20,096 nucleotides of DNA from DASXBA01 sp046729895 (GTDB lineage: Bacteria; Actinomycetota; Thermoleophilia; Solirubrobacterales; Thermoleophilaceae), in the NCBI GenBank assembly GCA_046729895.1, contig JBKPHP010000006.1, positions 1 through 20,096 on the forward strand, written 5' to 3'. The position numbers were made by a program, and so were the translations under genes. Positions within the stretch are counted from its first letter, which is position 1, and every line of letters begins with the position of its first letter. The notes beneath the pieces are model-generated. The model made no database searches and had not been told where the DNA came from. It saw nothing but the letters and a program-made list of their open reading frames with translations. Below are positions 1 to 6,665 of this stretch, in pieces.

Positions 1-272
1 TACATGGAGCCGACCAGCTCGGTGGGGCGGATATCGGCCTGACGGGAGAGGATCGAAAGCGCCTCGTTCTCCGCCTCCACGGGATCGCGGGTGACGAGAT
101 ACAGCTCGGTGCGGTTGCAGGTGGAGATGGCGACCGCCTCGTGCACCGCCTCGTGCGCCGTCAGCTCTCGCAGCGTCGATGCGGCCCGGCCCTCCGGCAG
201 CGCCAGGCGCTCGCGCAGGGCGAGGGGGGCCGTCTTGTGCGACACACCGAGCGCCAGCAGCTCCCCGGTCAC
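1..272 (-). CDS. hemA: Glutamyl-tRNA reductase, N-terminal part (runs off the left edge)
   Basis: This enzyme reduces glutamyl-tRNA(Glu) to glutamate-1-semialdehyde with NADPH, the first committed step of C5-pathway tetrapyrrole synthesis. About 90 residues are visible. They include the N-terminal GVSHKTAPLALRERL segment (residues 9-23) and the catalytic STCNRTELY motif (about 50-58), whose Cys52 is the thioester nucleophile in this family. The start is GTG at 272..270. A GGAGG ribosome site lies at 279..283, six bases upstream and overlapping the stop of the preceding ccmD-like gene, so the two are translationally close. It is the last visible gene of the ccm cluster, which fits a role in supplying heme for cytochrome c. 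The catalytic and NADPH domains continue outside the window. Confidence 0.95.
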   Translation of the reverse strand, partial: MTGELLALGVSHKTAPLALRERLALPEGRAASTLRELTAHEAVHEAVAISTCNRTELYLVTRDPVEAENEALSILSRQADIRPTELVGSM

Positions 273-275
273 GCG

Positions 276-530
276 CTACCTCCGCGGGGCCGCGTCGGGT
301 GGGCCGGCGGAGAGGCCCGCGATCTGATCAGAGCGCCGGGCCTCGGGTCCGTCGTGAACGGTCGGGCTTCGCCCTCCCTCGTCCACGAGCTCGTTGAGCT
401 CCTCCAGCTCGTGCTCGATGCGCGCGATCTTCGCTCCGATGATCGCCACGTACACCACCACCAGCGTCAGGAAGACGACGTAGGCGCCGGCAACGTACTT
501 CCCGGCCTCGTCAAGCGGCAACGCGGGCAT
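276..530 (-). CDS. ccmD: CcmD-like small membrane protein
   Basis: This 84-residue protein has one hydrophobic helix at about residues 13-33 (GAYVVFLTLVVVYVAIIGA). A charged heptad-like stretch rich in Glu and Leu follows (about 35-52), then a polar tail. The layout of an N-terminal membrane helix with a short cytoplasmic charged segment, placed directly after ccmC, is typical of CcmD. In System I, CcmD helps release heme-loaded CcmE from CcmABC. The gene overlaps the end of ccmC by 20 bases and stops six bases before hemA starts. The tail is longer than in most CcmD proteins and its last 30 residues look unstructured. The name rests on position and topology more than on sequence identity, since CcmD proteins are poorly conserved. 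Confidence 0.75.
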   Translation of the reverse strand: MPALPLDEAGKYVAGAYVVFLTLVVVYVAIIGAKIARIEHELEELNELVDEGGRSPTVHDGPEARRSDQIAGLSAGPPDAAPRR

Positions 531-1203
531 TGAGCTTGGTCCTGAGTCGCTTGAGCTGCGCGGCGGCGTTCTTGGAGGCGAGCTCCAGCTTCCAGAGGGT
601 GACGAAGAGCAGCGCCATGGCGGCGAGCGACACCAGGAAGGTCAGCCGCATCTCGCCCGGGAGATCGCCGCCGGTCTGGGAGAGGACGCGCGGGTGCGTG
701 TACGACTGGGCCAGCCGGACGGCGATGAAATTCAGCGGCACGAAGGCGCCGGCGGCGATCGCGAACACCGATGAGTAGCGGGCCTGGCGCTCGGGGTCCT
801 CGATCGAGAACCGCAGCGGGTAGTAGACGCAATAGAGCAGGAAGACGATCAGGAAGCTGACGAGCACCGGCTCGTCCCACACCCACCAATGGCCCCAGGA
901 GGCCCGGGCCCAGATGGAGCCGGTCACGAGAACGCCGACCCCGAGGATGATCGACAGGTGGATCGCGACGTAGGAGCGCACGTCCCAGGAGCGGTCGCCG
1001 CTCCGCAAGTGCCGGATCGCCATCAGCCCGCCGGCCACCCAGCCGCCGAGCGAGACGATCGCCATCGGCACGTGGACGTAGAAGATCTTCTGCACGAACC
1101 CCTGGTCGGCGTCGAGCGGGGCGTAGAAGAAGATCAGGCCGAGCGAGGTCGCGACTGCGACCGCGGTCGCGATCGAGAGCGGCTTGAAGCCCTTCGAGTA
1201 CAT
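511..1203 (-). CDS. ccmC: Heme exporter membrane protein CcmC
   Basis: This 230-residue polytopic membrane protein has about six hydrophobic helices. It carries the tryptophan-rich heme-handling motif WGHWWVWDEP at residues 103-112. Two likely axial histidines are visible, His44 in the YVHVP segment and His170 in the SYTHP segment. These are the hallmarks of the CcmC branch of the heme-handling protein family, which loads heme onto the chaperone CcmE in System I cytochrome c maturation. Its length matches other CcmC proteins and is too short for CcmF or CcsA. The ATG at 1203 overlaps the ccmB stop (TGATG), indicating coupled translation. CcmE, CcmF and CcmH are not in this window. Confidence 0.93.
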   Translation of the reverse strand: MYSKGFKPLSIATAVAVATSLGLIFFYAPLDADQGFVQKIFYVHVPMAIVSLGGWVAGGLMAIRHLRSGDRSWDVRSYVAIHLSIILGVGVLVTGSIWARASWGHWWVWDEPVLVSFLIVFLLYCVYYPLRFSIEDPERQARYSSVFAIAAGAFVPLNFIAVRLAQSYTHPRVLSQTGGDLPGEMRLTFLVSLAAMALLFVTLWKLELASKNAAAQLKRLRTKLNARVAA

Positions 1204-1877
1204 CAGTCCTCGAGCAGGTAGTCGAAGACCGCCACCGAGAGAAGCACGAACACCACATCGTAGAGCGTGAGCAGCCCCAGCCAGCGGCCAAGCTTGTCAG
1301 CGGAGGGGTCCTCCCGGAGGAGCGGCTCGGTGGCCTGGGCGGCGGCGATGAGCACCGGCACGAGGAGCGGGAGGAGGAGGAGCGGGACGATCAGCTCGGG
1401 GGCCCGGGTCTCGGCGGCCAGAGCCGCCACGAGCGCCCCGACGGCGGCAAGGCCGAGGTTTGCCAGCAGGAGCACGGGCAGGAGCTCGGGCAGCGGCTCG
1501 AGGAGGCCGGGACCCAGCAGCAGGAGCGCGAAGGCAGGAAGCGCCACGAGCTCCACGGCGCAGAGGAACAGGAACAGCGCCGCCCCCTTGGCGACGAACA
1601 GGGCGGTCCGGTCGACGGGCGCCAGGAGCAGCCCGTCGATCCCGCCCTCCTCCCGCTCGCTCGCGAACAGGCGCGCCACGCCGACCACGGCCGCGAGCAG
1701 CAGCGTCACCCATAGCACCCCGGACGCCAGCGAGCCGTCGAGCGAGCTCCGGTCGAGCCCGAAGTGGAAGAGGACGTAGACGGTGAGCGTGAAGAGCGTC
1801 ATGGCCGGCACCGACTCCTTCGTGCGCAGCTCGAGTCGCACGTCCTTGGCCAGGATCGTCCGGGCCGTCCGGATCAC
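1203..1877 (-). CDS. ccmB: Heme exporter ABC permease CcmB
   Basis: This 224-residue membrane protein has about six hydrophobic segments. Its N-terminal half has the CcmB pattern: a short cytoplasmic start, a first helix, then the cytoplasmic FASEREEGGIDGLLLAPVDR stretch (about residues 70-89). CcmB pairs with the ATPase CcmA in the CcmABCD complex, which drives release of heme-bound CcmE. It overlaps ccmA by four bases (ATGA) and ccmC by one base, so ccmA, ccmB and ccmC form one translationally coupled block. The second half is unusually rich in Leu, Ala and Val, as expected in such a GC-rich genome. Confidence 0.92.
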   Translation of the reverse strand: MIRTARTILAKDVRLELRTKESVPAMTLFTLTVYVLFHFGLDRSSLDGSLASGVLWVTLLLAAVVGVARLFASEREEGGIDGLLLAPVDRTALFVAKGAALFLFLCAVELVALPAFALLLLGPGLLEPLPELLPVLLLANLGLAAVGALVAALAAETRAPELIVPLLLLPLLVPVLIAAAQATEPLLREDPSADKLGRWLGLLTLYDVVFVLLSVAVFDYLLED

Positions 1878-2536
1878 CGGTACAGCTCCCGGGCCTCCAC
1901 CGGACTCGCACGGCCCGCGAACACCTGCCGCCCGCCGCGCAGGCCGAGCGCGAGATCGGCCTCCTCCAGCGCGCGGTCCACGTCGTGGCTGACCAGCACC
2001 CGGGTGCGCCCCGAGCTGCGCCCGATGAGCGGCTCCAGCGCCTCGCCGACCGCAGGGTCGAGGTGCGAGCGCGGCTCGTCCAGCAGCACCAGCGGCGGAT
2101 CGTGCAGCACCGCCCGGGCCACGGCCAGCCGCTGCACCATCCCCCTCGAGAGGTCGCGCAGCGGCTCGTCGGCGCGGTCGCGCATTCCCACGGCGACGAG
2201 GAGCTGCTCGACCCGCGCCCCGTCCACCTCGTGCAGGCGGGCGTGGTAGGCGAGGTTCTCGCGGCCGGTCAGCTCGCGGTAGAGGAGCGGCTCGTGACCG
2301 ACGTAGCCCACCCGCCCATGGAGCCGCCAGCGCTCGCGAGGAAGCTCGACTCCGAGCACGGTGGCGGTGCCGCGGTGCGGGCGCAGCAGGCCGGCGAGCA
2401 CACGCAACAGCGTCGTCTTGCCGGCGCCGTTGGGGCCGAGGACCGCGAGCGTCGCGCCCTCGGGAACCCGCACCGTGATCCCCCGAAGCGCCACGCGCTC
2501 GCCGTAGCGGCGCTCGAGGCCGTCGAGCTCAATCAC
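1874..2536 (-). CDS. ccmA: Heme exporter ABC ATP-binding protein CcmA
   Basis: This 220-residue ATPase has Walker A GPNGAGKTT (residues 34-42), an ABC signature LSRGMVQR (129-136), Walker B PLVLLDEP (148-155) and a switch histidine (about 184). The short single-domain length, the N-terminal ERRYGERVALRGI strand pattern and the immediate link to ccmB identify it as CcmA rather than a generic ABC ATPase. The signature reads LSRGM instead of the textbook LSGGQ; CcmA proteins often vary here. It energises CcmE heme release rather than classical export. The start overlaps the mogA end by eight bases, which ties the cytochrome c genes to the molybdenum cofactor genes upstream. Confidence 0.93.
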   Translation of the reverse strand: MIELDGLERRYGERVALRGITVRVPEGATLAVLGPNGAGKTTLLRVLAGLLRPHRGTATVLGVELPRERWRLHGRVGYVGHEPLLYRELTGRENLAYHARLHEVDGARVEQLLVAVGMRDRADEPLRDLSRGMVQRLAVARAVLHDPPLVLLDEPRSHLDPAVGEALEPLIGRSSGRTRVLVSHDVDRALEEADLALGLRGGRQVFAGRASPVEARELYR

Positions 2537-2993
2537 GCTCGAGTGTGGCGGCGGCGTGCTCCAGGGTGGGCTCCACGACGGGCCAGGACTGCCCGATCGC
2601 CTTTGGGTTGCCCGGGAAGTTGACGATCAGCGTATGCCCCCGGATCCCGGAGACGCCGCGGGTCAGGATCCCGAGCGGGGTGTGCGAGCGCGACTCCGCC
2701 CGGATCGTCTCCGCGTATCCGGGGGCCTCCCGGTCGATCACGTCGCGCGTGGCCTCGGGCGTCACGTCGTCGTGGGTCATCCCCGTCCCGCCGGTGGTGA
2801 ATACGAAGCGGACGCGCTCGCTGTCCGCCAGACGCTTGAGAGACAGCGCAATCGCTTCGCGATCGTCGGCGACGGTCTCCCGCACCACCTCGAGGCCGGC
2901 CCGCTCGCAGAGCTCGGCGAGCGTCCGCCCGGAGACGTCTTCGTCCTCGCCGTGGGCTCGCGTCGTCGAGACAGTCAGAACCGCGGCTTTCAC
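2529..2993 (-). CDS. mogA: MogA/MoaB-type molybdopterin adenylyltransferase
   Basis: This 154-residue protein has the MoCF-binding fold signature TTGGTGMTHDDVTPEAT (about residues 66-82) and a later FPGNPKA loop. The family adenylylates molybdopterin before molybdenum insertion; some members are annotated MoaB. The visible start is GTG at 2993, with a weak purine-rich sequence upstream. It lies 42 bases downstream of moaC and overlaps ccmA, so it appears to belong to the same transcript. Mog and MoaB are hard to separate by sequence alone, so the gene symbol is less certain than the family. Confidence 0.88.
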   Translation of the reverse strand: MKAAVLTVSTTRAHGEDEDVSGRTLAELCERAGLEVVRETVADDREAIALSLKRLADSERVRFVFTTGGTGMTHDDVTPEATRDVIDREAPGYAETIRAESRSHTPLGILTRGVSGIRGHTLIVNFPGNPKAIGQSWPVVEPTLEHAAATLERD

Positions 2994-3035
2994 CTGCGTC
3001 AGCGTATTGTGCTCGCCCTACGCGGCGAGGGTCGA

Positions 3036-3536
3036 CTACGCGCGCTCCCTGTCCGCGGCGCCGGTAACGTCAGGATGAGTCCAGTCGTGCCTGCCCCCTG
3101 ACTTCTCGAGCAGCACGATCTCGGCGATCTCGACGCCTCGCTCGAGTCCCTTGACCATGTCGTAGACGGTGAGCGCCGCCACCGCCGCCGCCGTCATGGC
3201 CTCCATCTCGACACCGGTCTGGGCGTTGGTGCGGGCTTCGGCCGTGAGCGCCACCCGGTCGCCAGCGATGTCCGCTTGGACGTCGACGAAGGAGAGCGGC
3301 AGCGGGTGGCAGAGCGGGACCAGCTCGGCTGTGCGCTTGGCGGCCTGGATCCCCGCGATCCTCGCCGTGCCGAGCACGTCCCCCTTGGGTGCGTCGCCGC
3401 GGGCCACGGCGCCGGCGGTCTCCGGCGACATCCGCACCATCGACCGCGCCACGGCCCTCCGTTCGGTGACCGGCTTGCCGCCCACGTCGACCATCCGGGC
3501 CCGGCCGGCGTCGTCGAGGTGGGAGAGCTCGCTCAC
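3036..3536 (-). CDS. moaC: Cyclic pyranopterin monophosphate synthase MoaC
   Basis: This 166-residue protein converts the MoaA product 3',8-cyclo-7,8-dihydro-GTP to cyclic pyranopterin monophosphate, the second step of molybdenum cofactor synthesis. Recognisable elements are the N-terminal MVDVGGKPVTERRAVARS segment, the conserved LCHPLPLS motif (residues 75-82), the GVEMEAMTAA helix (108-117) and the catalytic YDMVKG segment (125-130). Asp126 and Lys129 there match the essential Asp and Lys of the family; Lys51 matches another active-site lysine. The start is GTG, overlapping the preceding stop by GTGA. The length is standard. MoaA is not visible in the window. Confidence 0.95.
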   Translation of the reverse strand: MSELSHLDDAGRARMVDVGGKPVTERRAVARSMVRMSPETAGAVARGDAPKGDVLGTARIAGIQAAKRTAELVPLCHPLPLSFVDVQADIAGDRVALTAEARTNAQTGVEMEAMTAAAVAALTVYDMVKGLERGVEIAEIVLLEKSGGRHDWTHPDVTGAADRERA

Positions 3537-4270
3537 GCAGGAACGTGCGAGCGCTGCGCGGCCGCGAGGAGGTCGCGCACCGCCTGTTCGTCGCCCCGGC
3601 GCAGCAGCTCCACGGGATCGGGGTCGCCGTTGACGATGCCCTCGAAGAACTCCTTGCGGTCCTGGTAGGTGGGCAGTGTGGCCTTGGCCCAGCCCCGCAC
3701 CTCGTTGAGCAGCACGGCAAGGCGAGCGTAGGGGTCACCGTACTCCTCGGCGATCTCGTCGCGGATGCGCTTGGCGAGCGCCGGACTGGCGCCCGCCGTG
3801 GAGATCGCGATCGCCAGCGGGCCGCTACGGATGATCGCGGGCAGGATGAAGTTGCAGAGCGGTGGCACATCGACCACGTTGACCAGCATCGCGCGGCGCT
3901 CCGCGTCCTCGAAGACGCGGATGTTGACCTCCGTCTGGCCCGTGGCGGCGATCACGATGAAGGTCCCCTCCAAATCCTCGGGCCGGTAGCCGCGGCGCAC
4001 CCAGCGGATCGAGCCTTCCTCCGCCAGCTCCCGCAGCGGCTCGACCGCCCGGGGCGACACCAGCGTGACGTCGCCGTCACAGGCGAGCAGCCCCTCGACC
4101 TTCTCGAGCCCCACGTCTCCTCCACCCACGACCAGGCAGCGGCGGCCCGAGAGCCGCAGGCAAGCGATGTAGAACGGCGTGTCGAGCATGCCCTGCACGC
4201 AGCTCTGGTCGCAGATCCCCTTGCGGAGCTGGCAGACGCACGGCTTGCCCGCGTAGGCCTGGGCTGGCAT
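3533..4270 (-). CDS. Precorrin-2 dehydrogenase / sirohydrochlorin ferrochelatase-like protein with Cys-rich N-terminus
   Basis: This 245-residue protein resembles the N-terminal module of CysG and yeast Met8p. It has a Rossmann NAD site VVGGGDVGLEK (about residues 47-57), the PLCNFILPA segment and the STAGASPALAKRIRDEI segment typical of the family. It should oxidise precorrin-2 to sirohydrochlorin for siroheme (sulfite and nitrite reductases) or related tetrapyrroles. There is no uroporphyrinogen methyltransferase domain. The core starts at about Met28, where most homologues would begin. Here the frame is open further upstream and adds a 27-residue leader with four cysteines (Cys11, 13, 20, 24). 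Neither start has a strong ribosome site, so the long form is likely but unproven. It overlaps moaC by four bases. Confidence 0.88.
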   Translation of the reverse strand: MPAQAYAGKPCVCQLRKGICDQSCVQGMLDTPFYIACLRLSGRRCLVVGGGDVGLEKVEGLLACDGDVTLVSPRAVEPLRELAEEGSIRWVRRGYRPEDLEGTFIVIAATGQTEVNIRVFEDAERRAMLVNVVDVPPLCNFILPAIIRSGPLAIAISTAGASPALAKRIRDEIAEEYGDPYARLAVLLNEVRGWAKATLPTYQDRKEFFEGIVNGDPDPVELLRRGDEQAVRDLLAAAQRSHVPA

Positions 4271-4302
4271 GACCCGTCAGAGTCTACGAGCCGAGCTCGA
4301 GC

Positions 4303-5910
4303 TCACCGCTTGAGAACGTCGCGCAGCGACTTGCGCGCGAGCCGCAGGAGCGGGCGGGCGCCGCGGCGAAGGGCGCCCGCCTTGTCCGCATCCCGCCCGT
4401 ATAGGAGCTGCGCGGCCGCGTGCAGCCCCTTCCCCAGTGACTCGTCGTACGGGTGCCACCAGAAGTCGCGCGCGCGGGACGCCTCCCAGCTCACGAGCTT
4501 GACGTTCACGCACTCGTAGAACCCGAACTTGGAGTGGGAGCGCCCCAGACCCGACTCCTTCACACCCCCCCAGGAACATGCGCAGACGCCGTGCGAGTAC
4601 ATGTGGTCGTTGATCCAGACCATGCCCGCCGCGATCCGGGCGGCGATCCGCTCACCGTGCGCCCTGTCCCGCGTCCAGACTGAGGCGCCGAGGCCGAAAA
4701 CCGAGTCGTTGGCGAGGCTGATCGCCTCCTCCTCGGACTCGACCGTGACGATTGGCACGACCGGTCCGAAGATCTCCTCCCGCATGATCCGCATCTCGGG
4801 GGTCACGTCCGTGAGGACCGTGGGCGCGTAGAAGTCACGTCCCTCGTAGCCCGGCATCTCCACCGGTCCGCCGCAGCGCATGACCGCTCCCTGCGCGACC
4901 GCGTCGTCGACCAGCTCCTCGACGATCTCGTACTGCTCATGCGAGACCATCGGTCCGATCTCGGTCGTCCACTGCATCGGGTCCCCGACCTCCAATTCCC
5001 GAGCCCCGCCCGTCACCCCCTCGATGAACCGGTCGGCCACCTCCCGGAGGACGTAGACGCGCTCGATGCCGGAGCAGGTCTGGCCGGCGTTGGCGAAGCC
5101 ACCCCACAGGCAGCCGGAGATCGCGTTGGGCAGGTTGGCATCCGCACACACGATCATCGGGTCCTTGCCACCAAGCTCGAGCACCGAGCGCTTGAACCGC
5201 TCCGCGCACGCGATGTCGACCCGGCGGCCGACCTCGGCCGAGCCCGTGAAGAAGATCTTGGCCGCGCTCGACTCGACAAGCGCGTTCCCGACTTCGCCGT
5301 CGCCGTGGGCCACCCGGACGATCCCCTCCGGCAAGCCCGCGCGCTCGAACACCCCGCGGATGCGCTCGCCGATCAGCGGGGTGAGCTCTGAGGGCTTCAG
5401 CACCACGCCGTTGCCGGCCATCAGGGCGATCGCGACCTCGCCGAACGGGATCGACCAGGGATAATTCCAAGGGGCGATCACACCGACGACCCCGAGCGGC
5501 TCGTAGACGAAGCGTGCGCTCTTCGGGCGCACGAACAGCGGCAGCGGCACCTTCTCGCTCGCGAGCAGCCGCTGGCCCGCCTCGGCGATCCAGCGCAGCG
5601 AGTCCACCGTGGGGACGAGCTCCATCGAGAACGACTCGTTGCGCGGCTTGCCCTGCTCACGCGTCAACAGCTCGCTCAGCTCGTCGAGGTTGTCGATGAT
5701 CACCTGGCCGGTTCTGCGCATGTAGCGGGCCCGGTCGACCAGCGGGAGCTGAGCCCAGAAGGGCTGCACGGCAGCTACGTCGTCGACCACCGCCTGGACG
5801 TCCTCCGGCCGGGTCACGGCTACAGCCCCCATGCGCCGCCCGTCGATCGGGCTGTAGGACTCGAGCACCCCGGGGGCGGTGGTCGCCGCGCCCTCCCCTG
5901 CCGGCTTCAT
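4303..5910 (-). CDS. NAD(P)-dependent aldehyde dehydrogenase
   Basis: This 535-residue member of the aldehyde dehydrogenase superfamily oxidises an aldehyde to its acid. Visible active-site elements are the APWNYPW oxyanion asparagine (Asn149), the cofactor lysine in LKPSE (Lys172), the general base in LELGGKDP (Glu245) and the nucleophile in AGQTCSG (Cys279). Glu245 and Cys279 are 34 residues apart, the spacing usual in the family. EEIFGPVVPIV (378-388) is also canonical. The C-terminus has about 60 extra residues, basic at the very end, with a WWHPYDESL segment. The substrate cannot be read from sequence. I chose ATG 5910 over the in-frame ATG at 5937 because AGGAG lies five bases before it. 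It is 32 bases ahead of the siroheme gene and could be cotranscribed with it. Confidence 0.93.
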   Translation of the reverse strand: MKPAGEGAATTAPGVLESYSPIDGRRMGAVAVTRPEDVQAVVDDVAAVQPFWAQLPLVDRARYMRRTGQVIIDNLDELSELLTREQGKPRNESFSMELVPTVDSLRWIAEAGQRLLASEKVPLPLFVRPKSARFVYEPLGVVGVIAPWNYPWSIPFGEVAIALMAGNGVVLKPSELTPLIGERIRGVFERAGLPEGIVRVAHGDGEVGNALVESSAAKIFFTGSAEVGRRVDIACAERFKRSVLELGGKDPMIVCADANLPNAISGCLWGGFANAGQTCSGIERVYVLREVADRFIEGVTGGARELEVGDPMQWTTEIGPMVSHEQYEIVEELVDDAVAQGAVMRCGGPVEMPGYEGRDFYAPTVLTDVTPEMRIMREEIFGPVVPIVTVESEEEAISLANDSVFGLGASVWTRDRAHGERIAARIAAGMVWINDHMYSHGVCACSWGGVKESGLGRSHSKFGFYECVNVKLVSWEASRARDFWWHPYDESLGKGLHAAAQLLYGRDADKAGALRRGARPLLRLARKSLRDVLKR

Positions 5911-5915
5911 GTCGT

Positions 5916-5920
5916 CTCCT
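5916..5920 (-). promoter_or_regulatory. Ribosome binding site deciding the aldehyde dehydrogenase start
   Basis: AGGAG on the minus strand sits five bases before ATG 5910 and falls inside the alternative longer reading from ATG 5937. The longer form has no comparable site at good spacing. Confidence 0.7.
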
Positions 5921-6000
5921 GGCCCAAGTCCGCGCATTGTCTCAGCGAGCGGCCTCCTCCGCCGGGGTCGCGCGGCCGACCTCGATGGTCCCCCGAACCG

Positions 6001-6648
6001 TCAGGCGGCGTACGAGCGCGGCTCCGGCAGCCTCGAGTAGACGACCTGCCTTCCGTCCTCGACGGTCTCGACGGTGCGGCCGAGGCGCTCCATGAGGCGC
6101 CGCACGGGGTTTCCGGTTTGGGGGCGGTCGGCCGCCCCCGAACCGCCCGTTTGGGCGGCAGCCTTGCGCTGCCCCCAAACGTCGGACTGGGGCAGCTCCG
6201 CTCGCAGGTGAGTTGCTCCCCGCTGGATGGCGAGCGCGGCGACGGCCTCCGTTAGCAGCTTGCCCACGCCGCGATTCTGGGCGCGGTCGTCAACCACGAT
6301 CCCGAGCTCCGCGACTCCCGTGCCGGCCAAGCCGATGTCGGCCAGGCCGACCACCTGCTCGGCGCCCCCCAGCGGCGCGGTCGCGGCCACCACCAACCGC
6401 TCCCGCGGGTTCTGGAAGGTGAAGCGGCGGACCAGCGGGTCGAGCACCGCTGCGGTGTCCGACGAGAAGCGCGCCCTCCGCGTCTCGGGAGAGAGGCCCC
6501 GGAGGAACTCGCGAACTCGGAGCGCGTCGCTCGGCCGGGCCAGGCGAAGCCGCACGCGCAGGCCGCCCCCCGCCTCGTGCGTCGTGGCAAGCAACGCCCC
6601 GGGGTCGATCAGCCTTGCTTCCCGCATGCCACCTAGCGTGACAGACAC
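6001..6648 (-). CDS. GNAT-family N-acetyltransferase with an in-frame palindromic insert
   Basis: This 215-residue protein has the GNAT fold. An N-terminal segment reads RLARPSDALRVREFLRGLSPETR, the central strand is GVAELGIVVDD, and the acetyl-CoA loop is RAQNRGVGKLL (about residues 121-131). The C-terminal helix NPVRRLMERLG follows. Between the strand ending AELPQS and that helix, where relatives run almost directly into Asn-x-x-Arg-Arg-Leu, there are about 23 extra residues (156-178) rich in Ala, Gly and Gln. These are encoded exactly by the double palindrome at 6114..6181. The frame stays open through it. The start shown is GTG 6648; ATG 6627 is an alternative and would drop seven residues. 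The substrate is unknown. It lies 17 bases downstream of rarA. Confidence 0.85.
   Translation of the reverse strand: MSVTLGGMREARLIDPGALLATTHEAGGGLRVRLRLARPSDALRVREFLRGLSPETRRARFSSDTAAVLDPLVRRFTFQNPRERLVVAATAPLGGAEQVVGLADIGLAGTGVAELGIVVDDRAQNRGVGKLLTEAVAALAIQRGATHLRAELPQSDVWGQRKAAAQTGGSGAADRPQTGNPVRRLMERLGRTVETVEDGRQVVYSRLPEPRSYAA
6114..6181. repeat. Tandem palindromic (REP/MITE-like) element inside the GNAT gene
   Basis: Two adjacent hairpins are visible. The first pairs 6114..6127 with 6132..6145 (14 positions, one G:T mismatch, four-base TCGG loop). The second pairs 6148..6161 with 6169..6181 (13 pairs, one bulged C, seven-base loop). All four arms are variants of GTTTGGGGGCRG in alternating orientation, so this is a repeated unit and not a chance stem. 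The length lets the host frame pass through. An 11-base match to one arm (CCCCCGAACCG) occurs just after the gene at 5990..6000. Confidence 0.7.
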
Positions 6649-6665
6649 CGCTTTCGGCCTGTGAA

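Noticed and set aside
467..1291. Arg-rich open frame over ccmC on the minus strand
   Set aside because: It is a shadow frame; ccmC in the other frame has full family motifs and membrane helices.
1264..1911. Ser/Arg-rich frames opposite ccmB and ccmA
   Set aside because: They are products of high GC skew in codon positions and lack any recognisable domain.
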